In this document: one piece after another, positions 60,127 to 64,000 of the stretch | Layout: each line of letters opens with the position of its first letter | How positions within the stretch are numbered: the stretch's first letter is position 1 | Origin: Streptomyces sp. AJS327 | GTDB lineage: Bacteria > Actinomycetota > Actinomycetes > Streptomycetales > Streptomycetaceae | Length of the DNA: 64,000 nucleotides | Reading direction: 5' to 3' | NCBI RefSeq assembly: GCF_013450295.1 | Contig: NZ_SKBR01000001.1 | Coordinates: 748,001 to 812,000 of the forward strand | The notes under the pieces: generated by a model | Databases searched by the model: none | What the model was told of the DNA's origin: nothing | Seen by the model: the letters and a program-made list of their open reading frames with translations, nothing else | Program-made: the position numbers and the translations under genes

Positions 60127-60525
60127 GCGCGGCTGGCCCGTCCGCCGGGAGCGCCACGCCACCCGTCCGGGGGCGTACGGGGGCGCACGGGTGCGTGCGG
60201 GTGGGCCGCCCGGGACGGCGGACCGGCGGCCGGGGCTCTGGGGCTCCGGGCGAGGGACGCGCTGTGCTCGTGGTGCGGTGCCCGTGTCAGGGAGCGATGG
60301 TGCGGGGCTGTTCGTTCCGGGAAGGGGATGTGAGGGCGCTGCCCTCTTCCCCGCCCGTGCTCTTCCCGCGCACCCCGTGATGCGGGACGCTCACCCGTGG
60401 GCCCGAACAGGGCACGCACGGGGCACACACGGTGCACGCACGGTGCACGAACAGGGCACGAACGGGCACGAAACGGGGACACGGAAACTCAACCGTCGGG
60501 GGACGCGTCAGCGAGGAGGCATCAA
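60127..60525. other. Intergenic region with degenerate GCACG repeats
   Basis: A 399-base gap between dgt and the reductase gene. The part 60403-60480 is a degenerate repeat of units like GGGCACGAAC/GGTGCACGCAC (six to seven copies of about 10-12 bases). No gene or clear promoter is seen. Confidence 0.5.
60403..60480. repeat. Degenerate short tandem repeat
   Basis: Repeating ACAGGGCACG-, ACGGTGCACG- and ACGGGCACGA-like units in the 120 bases before the reductase gene. It is the type of sequence produced by replication slippage, although it may bind a regulator. Confidence 0.6.
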
Positions 60526-61785
60526 GTGGTCGACGCACACCGGACGTTCGTCATCGTCGGTGGAGGTCTTGCCGGAGCGAAGGCGGCCGAGACCCTGCGT
60601 GCGGAGGGCTTCACCGGGCGGGTCATCCTGATCAGTGACGAACGGGACCATCCCTACGAGCGGCCACCGCTCTCCAAGGGATACCTCACGGGGGTCGACG
60701 CGCGCGACAGCCTCTTCGTCCACGAACCGGCCTGGTACGCCTCCGCCGACATCGAACTGCGCCTGGGACAGCCCGCCGTCCGGCTGGACCGCGCCACCAA
60801 GACGGTGGTGCTGGGAGACGGCGCCCGGGTCCGCTACGACACGCTGCTGCTGGCCACCGGCGCCGAACCGCGCCGCCTGGACGTGCCGGGGACCACCCTC
60901 GCCGGGGTCCACCACCTGCGGCGGCTGGCACACGCGGAGCGGCTGCGCGGGGTGCTGGCGGCGCTCGGCAAGGAGAACGGTCACCTGGTCATCGCGGGTG
61001 CCGGGTGGATCGGCCTGGAGGTCGCCGCCGCCGCGCGGTCGTACGGCGCGGAGGTCACCGTGGTCGAGCCGGAGCCGACGCCGCTGCACTCGGTGCTGGG
61101 GCCGGAGCTGGGCACCGTCTTCACCGACCTGCACCGGGAACACGGTGTCCGCTTCCACTTCGGGGCGCGGCTGTCGGAGATCGTCGGCGAGGACGGTCTG
61201 GTGCACCACGTCCGGACGGACGACGGGGACGAGCACCCGGCACACGACGTGCTCGCCGCGATCGGCGCCGCCCCACGCGTGGCGCTGGCCGAGGCCGCCG
61301 GGCTGGAGCTGGCGGAGGGCGGGGTGGGCGGTATCGCGGTGGACGCCTCGCTGCGCACCTCCGATCCGGACATCTTCGCGGCGGGCGACGCGGCGGCGGT
61401 GCGGCATCCGCTGCTCGGGGAGCGGCTGCGCGTCGAGCACTGGGCGAACGCCCTGAACAGCGGACCGGCGGCGGCCCGCGCCATGCTCGGCGAGGAGGTC
61501 AGCTACGACCGGGTGCCGTACTTCTTCTCCGACCAGTACGACGTCGGTCTGGAGTACTCCGGCTACGCCCCGCCCGGCGCCTACGACCAGGTGGTGTGCC
61601 GGGGGGACGTGAGCAAGCGGGAGTTCGTCGCCTTCTGGCTGCGGGAGAACCGGGTGCTGGCCGGGCTGAACGTCAACATCTGGGACGTCACCGGGCCGAT
61701 CCAGCGGCTGATCCGTGGTGGCGCAGAGGTGGACCCGCTGGCGCTGGGCGACCCGGCGGTCCCGCTCGACTCGCTGGGCGACTAG
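60526..61785 (+). CDS. FAD-dependent NAD(P)H:ferredoxin reductase-like oxidoreductase
   Basis: A 419-residue flavoprotein of the putidaredoxin/ferredoxin reductase family. FAD-binding VIVGGGLAGAKAAETLR (about 9-25) and NAD-binding VIAGAGWIGLEVAAAAR (about 151-167) motifs are clear, with the FAD ribose motif IFAAGDAAAV (about 285). A C-terminal reductase domain follows (about 325-400). The GTG at 60526 has GAGGAGG upstream. It probably passes electrons from NAD(P)H to a ferredoxin for a P450 or oxygenase located elsewhere. It precedes the PoxB-like gene. Confidence 0.9.
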   Translation: MVDAHRTFVIVGGGLAGAKAAETLRAEGFTGRVILISDERDHPYERPPLSKGYLTGVDARDSLFVHEPAWYASADIELRLGQPAVRLDRATKTVVLGDGARVRYDTLLLATGAEPRRLDVPGTTLAGVHHLRRLAHAERLRGVLAALGKENGHLVIAGAGWIGLEVAAAARSYGAEVTVVEPEPTPLHSVLGPELGTVFTDLHREHGVRFHFGARLSEIVGEDGLVHHVRTDDGDEHPAHDVLAAIGAAPRVALAEAAGLELAEGGVGGIAVDASLRTSDPDIFAAGDAAAVRHPLLGERLRVEHWANALNSGPAAARAMLGEEVSYDRVPYFFSDQYDVGLEYSGYAPPGAYDQVVCRGDVSKREFVAFWLRENRVLAGLNVNIWDVTGPIQRLIRGGAEVDPLALGDPAVPLDSLGD

Positions 61786-61968
61786 CCCGCCCGCGCCCGC
61801 GTCCGCCCACCCCGCCCGCGTCCGCCCGCCCGGGAAGCCGTCCCGGAGCGGGGCGGGCGGGGCCCCGCCGGGTCGGGCGACTGCCACGCCCACCGCGCGC
61901 GTTTCCCCACAAAAGGGATACGTTGCCTGCGGGGTCGCGGAGCGGCGGTGCGAGCGGAGGACGCGGCG

Positions 61969-63714
61969 ATGGCCAGGCAGACGGTGGCGGAGCAGTTCGT
62001 GGAGACGCTGGTGCGCTCGGGCGTGCGGCGGCTGTACGGGGTGGTGGGCGACAGCCTCAACCCGGTGGTCGACGCGATCCGCCGGAACTCCGAGATCGAC
62101 TGGGTCCAGGTGCGTCACGAGGAGACGGCCGCCTTCGCGGCCGGTGCCGAGGCGCAGCTCTCCGGGCGGATCACCGCCTGCGCGGGCTCCTGCGGCCCCG
62201 GCAACCTGCACCTGATCAACGGCCTCTACGACGCGCACCGCTCCATGGCCCCGGTGCTGGCTCTCGCCTCCCACATCCCGAGCAGCGAGATCGGTTCCGG
62301 GTTCTTCCAGGAGACCCACCCCGACCAGCTCTTCCGCGAGTGCAGCCACTACTGCGAGCTGGTCTCCAACAAGCGGCAGATGCCCCGGGTGCTCCAGACC
62401 GCCATCCAGCACGCGGTGGGGCGGCAGGGCGTCAGCGTCGTCGTGCTGCCCGGGGACATCGCCGCCGAGAGCGCCACCGAGAGCCCCGAGGAACACGCGA
62501 TCGTCACCGTCCGCCCGACGGTCCGCCCCGGGGACGCGGAGATCGACGCGCTGGCCCGCATGATCGACGAGGCGGAGCGGGTCACACTGTTCTGCGGCAG
62601 CGGAACGGCCGGGGCGCACCGCGAGGTCATGGAGTTCGCCGAACGCGTCAAGTCCCCGGTGGGGCACGCCCTGCGCGGCAAGGAGTGGATCCAGTACGAC
62701 AACCCGTACGACGTGGGCATGAGCGGGCTGCTGGGCTACGGCGCCGCGTACGAGGCGACCCACGAGTGCGATCTGCTGCTCCTGCTGGGCACCGACTTCC
62801 CGTACACCGCGTTCCTGCCGCAGCGGAACGTGCGGACGGTGCAGGTCGACGTCCGCCCGGAGCACCTGGGCCGCCGCTCGAAACTGGACCTCGCCGTCTG
62901 GGGCGACGTGCGCGAGACACTGCGCTGCCTGACGCCCCGGGTGCGGCCCAAGACGGACCGGCGCTTCCTCGACCGGATGCTGAAGCGGCACGCCGACATG
63001 CTGGAGGGCGTGGTCAAGGCGTACACCCGGAACGTCGAGAAGCACACCCCGATCCACCCGGAGTACGTCGCCTCGGTGCTGGACGAGGTGGCGGCCGACG
63101 ACGCGGTGTTCACCGTCGACACCGGGATGTGCAACGTCTGGGCCGCCCGCTACCTCACCCCGAACGGCAGGCGCCGGGTGATCGGCTCCTTCACCCACGG
63201 CTCGATGGCGAACGCCGTGCCGCAGGCCATCGGTGTCCAGCTGCTGGACCGGGGACGGCAGGTCATCTCGATGTCCGGGGACGGCGGCTTCGCCATGCTG
63301 ATGGGCGACTTCCTCACCCTCGTCCAGTACGGGCTGCCGGTGAAGGTGGTGGTCTTCAACAACTCCTCGCTGGGCATGGTCGAGCTGGAGATGATGGTGG
63401 ACGGCATGCCCGCCTACGGAACGGGCCTGCGGAAGACGGACTTCGCGGCGATCGCCCGCGCCGCCGGCGCGCACGGGGTGCGGGTCGAGAAGCCCAAGCA
63501 GCTGCGGGACGCGCTGCGCGAGGGCCTCGCCCACCAGGGCCCGGCCCTGATCGACGTGGTCACCGACCCCGGCGCGCTGTCCATGCCGCCGAAGGTCACC
63601 CGGGAGCAGCTGAGCGGCTTCGCGCTGTCGGCCGGGAAGACGGTGCTGGACGGCGGGGTGGGCCGGATGGTGCAGCTGGCCCGCTCCAACCTGCGCCACA
63701 TCCCCCGCCCCTGA
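61969..63714 (+). CDS. poxB: Thiamine-diphosphate enzyme, pyruvate oxidase/dehydrogenase (PoxB-like)
   Basis: A 581-residue thiamine-diphosphate enzyme of the pyruvate oxidase/quinone-dependent pyruvate dehydrogenase group. The N-terminal pyrimidine-binding domain carries the catalytic Glu in VRHEETAAFAAG (about 47), a central FAD-like domain has GTDFPYTAFLP, and the diphosphate-binding motif GDGGFAMLMGDFLTLVQYGLPVK (about 438-460) with NNSSLGM is typical. ATG 61969 has a GCGGAGG site. It should decarboxylate pyruvate to acetate and CO2 or a related product; the acceptor is not proven. It precedes dnaG. Confidence 0.87.
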   Translation: MARQTVAEQFVETLVRSGVRRLYGVVGDSLNPVVDAIRRNSEIDWVQVRHEETAAFAAGAEAQLSGRITACAGSCGPGNLHLINGLYDAHRSMAPVLALASHIPSSEIGSGFFQETHPDQLFRECSHYCELVSNKRQMPRVLQTAIQHAVGRQGVSVVVLPGDIAAESATESPEEHAIVTVRPTVRPGDAEIDALARMIDEAERVTLFCGSGTAGAHREVMEFAERVKSPVGHALRGKEWIQYDNPYDVGMSGLLGYGAAYEATHECDLLLLLGTDFPYTAFLPQRNVRTVQVDVRPEHLGRRSKLDLAVWGDVRETLRCLTPRVRPKTDRRFLDRMLKRHADMLEGVVKAYTRNVEKHTPIHPEYVASVLDEVAADDAVFTVDTGMCNVWAARYLTPNGRRRVIGSFTHGSMANAVPQAIGVQLLDRGRQVISMSGDGGFAMLMGDFLTLVQYGLPVKVVVFNNSSLGMVELEMMVDGMPAYGTGLRKTDFAAIARAAGAHGVRVEKPKQLRDALREGLAHQGPALIDVVTDPGALSMPPKVTREQLSGFALSAGKTVLDGGVGRMVQLARSNLRHIPRP

Positions 63715-63790
63715 GCGGTCCCTGACCCGTCCCGTTCCGGGCGGCGGACCGTGCGCGGGGGGTGCCGGGGGCGCGCCGTAGACTTCCCAC

Positions 63791-64000
63791 GTGGCTGGGA
63801 GGATCAACGACGAGGACGTGAAGGCGGTGCGGGACGCCGTCCCGATCGACGCCGTGGTCTCCGAGTACCTCCAGCTGCGGCCCGGGGGCGGCGGCAACCT
63901 CAAGGGCCTCTGCCCGTTCCACGACGAGAAGTCCCCCTCCTTCCACGTCAGCCCCAGCAAGGGCCTGTACCACTGCTTCGGCTGCCAGGAGGGCGGCGAC
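63791..64000 (+). CDS. dnaG: DNA primase, 5' part only
   Basis: The first 70 codons of DNA primase, cut by the window end. The start GTG is followed by the N-terminal sequence AGRINDEDVKAVRDAVPIDAVVSEYL. The CHC2 zinc-finger region begins LCPFHDEKSPSFHVSPSKGLYHCFGCQEGGD. Primase makes RNA primers for DNA replication. The location after dgt, the reductase and PoxB-like genes is typical for streptomycetes. Confidence 0.95.
   Translation, partial: MAGRINDEDVKAVRDAVPIDAVVSEYLQLRPGGGGNLKGLCPFHDEKSPSFHVSPSKGLYHCFGCQEGGD

Noticed and set aside
60508..63960. A 1150-codon minus-strand frame over the reductase and PoxB-like genes
   Set aside because: Both plus-strand genes have clear catalytic motifs; the antisense translation has none.

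Overview
The window is very GC-rich with strong G/C bias at third codon positions, many GTG starts, and almost no TTA codons. Its gene order (phoH-ybeY-corC-era, leuA, recO-uppS, znuA-znuC-znuB-zur, glyS, dus, ppdK, dgt, dnaG) is that of a Streptomyces or close relative, in the core part of the chromosome. No tRNA, rRNA, CRISPR array, insertion sequence or prophage was seen.

Layout. 1-8633: a minus-strand block phoH, ybeY, CorC-like, cytidine deaminase-like and era (cut at the window edge). It is interrupted by an exported L,D-transpeptidase and a large exported DUF11/SpaA-type surface protein. 8843-11717: a PfkB sugar kinase divergent from a GH4 glycosidase. 11803-13276: a protealysin-type M4 protease and its emfourin inhibitor. 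13634-15562: leuA with a leucine-rich leader peptide. 15938-21174: a zinc-ribbon TerB protein, then an MMPL exporter with a NarL-type two-component system. 21331-23047: recO and uppS. 23107-25858: a DrrAB-like drug exporter divergent from a TetR regulator, with three operator-like repeats between them. 25989-29494: zinc uptake operon znuA-znuC-znuB-zur with two Zur boxes. 29641-35422: glyS, dus and ppdK.

35423-40018 holds LacI-type palindromes, a long stretch without a convincing gene, a broken MGH1-like glycoside hydrolase and an intact amylo-alpha-1,6-glucosidase containing a rare TTA codon. 40143-43423: a gamma-glutamylcyclotransferase-like gene, a MerR/thioredoxin pair, and an Rpf-LysM-M23 cell wall hydrolase behind a c-di-AMP (ydaO) riboswitch. 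44143-50000: an orphan CitB-type response regulator, an SDR enzyme, two cupins, a TTA-containing membrane protein and an AraC regulator.

50114-56345 is the most unusual part. A LysR regulator is followed by a DoeA-like (ectoine hydrolase type) M24 protein without metal ligands, an MHS symporter resembling compatible-solute carriers, and a D-amino-acid dehydrogenase-like flavoenzyme. This suggests an uncharacterised uptake and catabolic route for an amino-acid-like solute. 56601-64000: small VOC, DUF664/DinB and CutA proteins, dgt, a ferredoxin-reductase-like flavoprotein, a PoxB-like thiamine enzyme and the start of dnaG.

Themes are cell wall remodelling (L,D-transpeptidase, UppS, Rpf/M23), glycan use, zinc homeostasis, stringently conserved housekeeping genes, and Streptomyces-type control (bldA TTA codons, riboswitch, leader peptide). 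All calls come from reading the sequence and knowledge of families; no database search was run.
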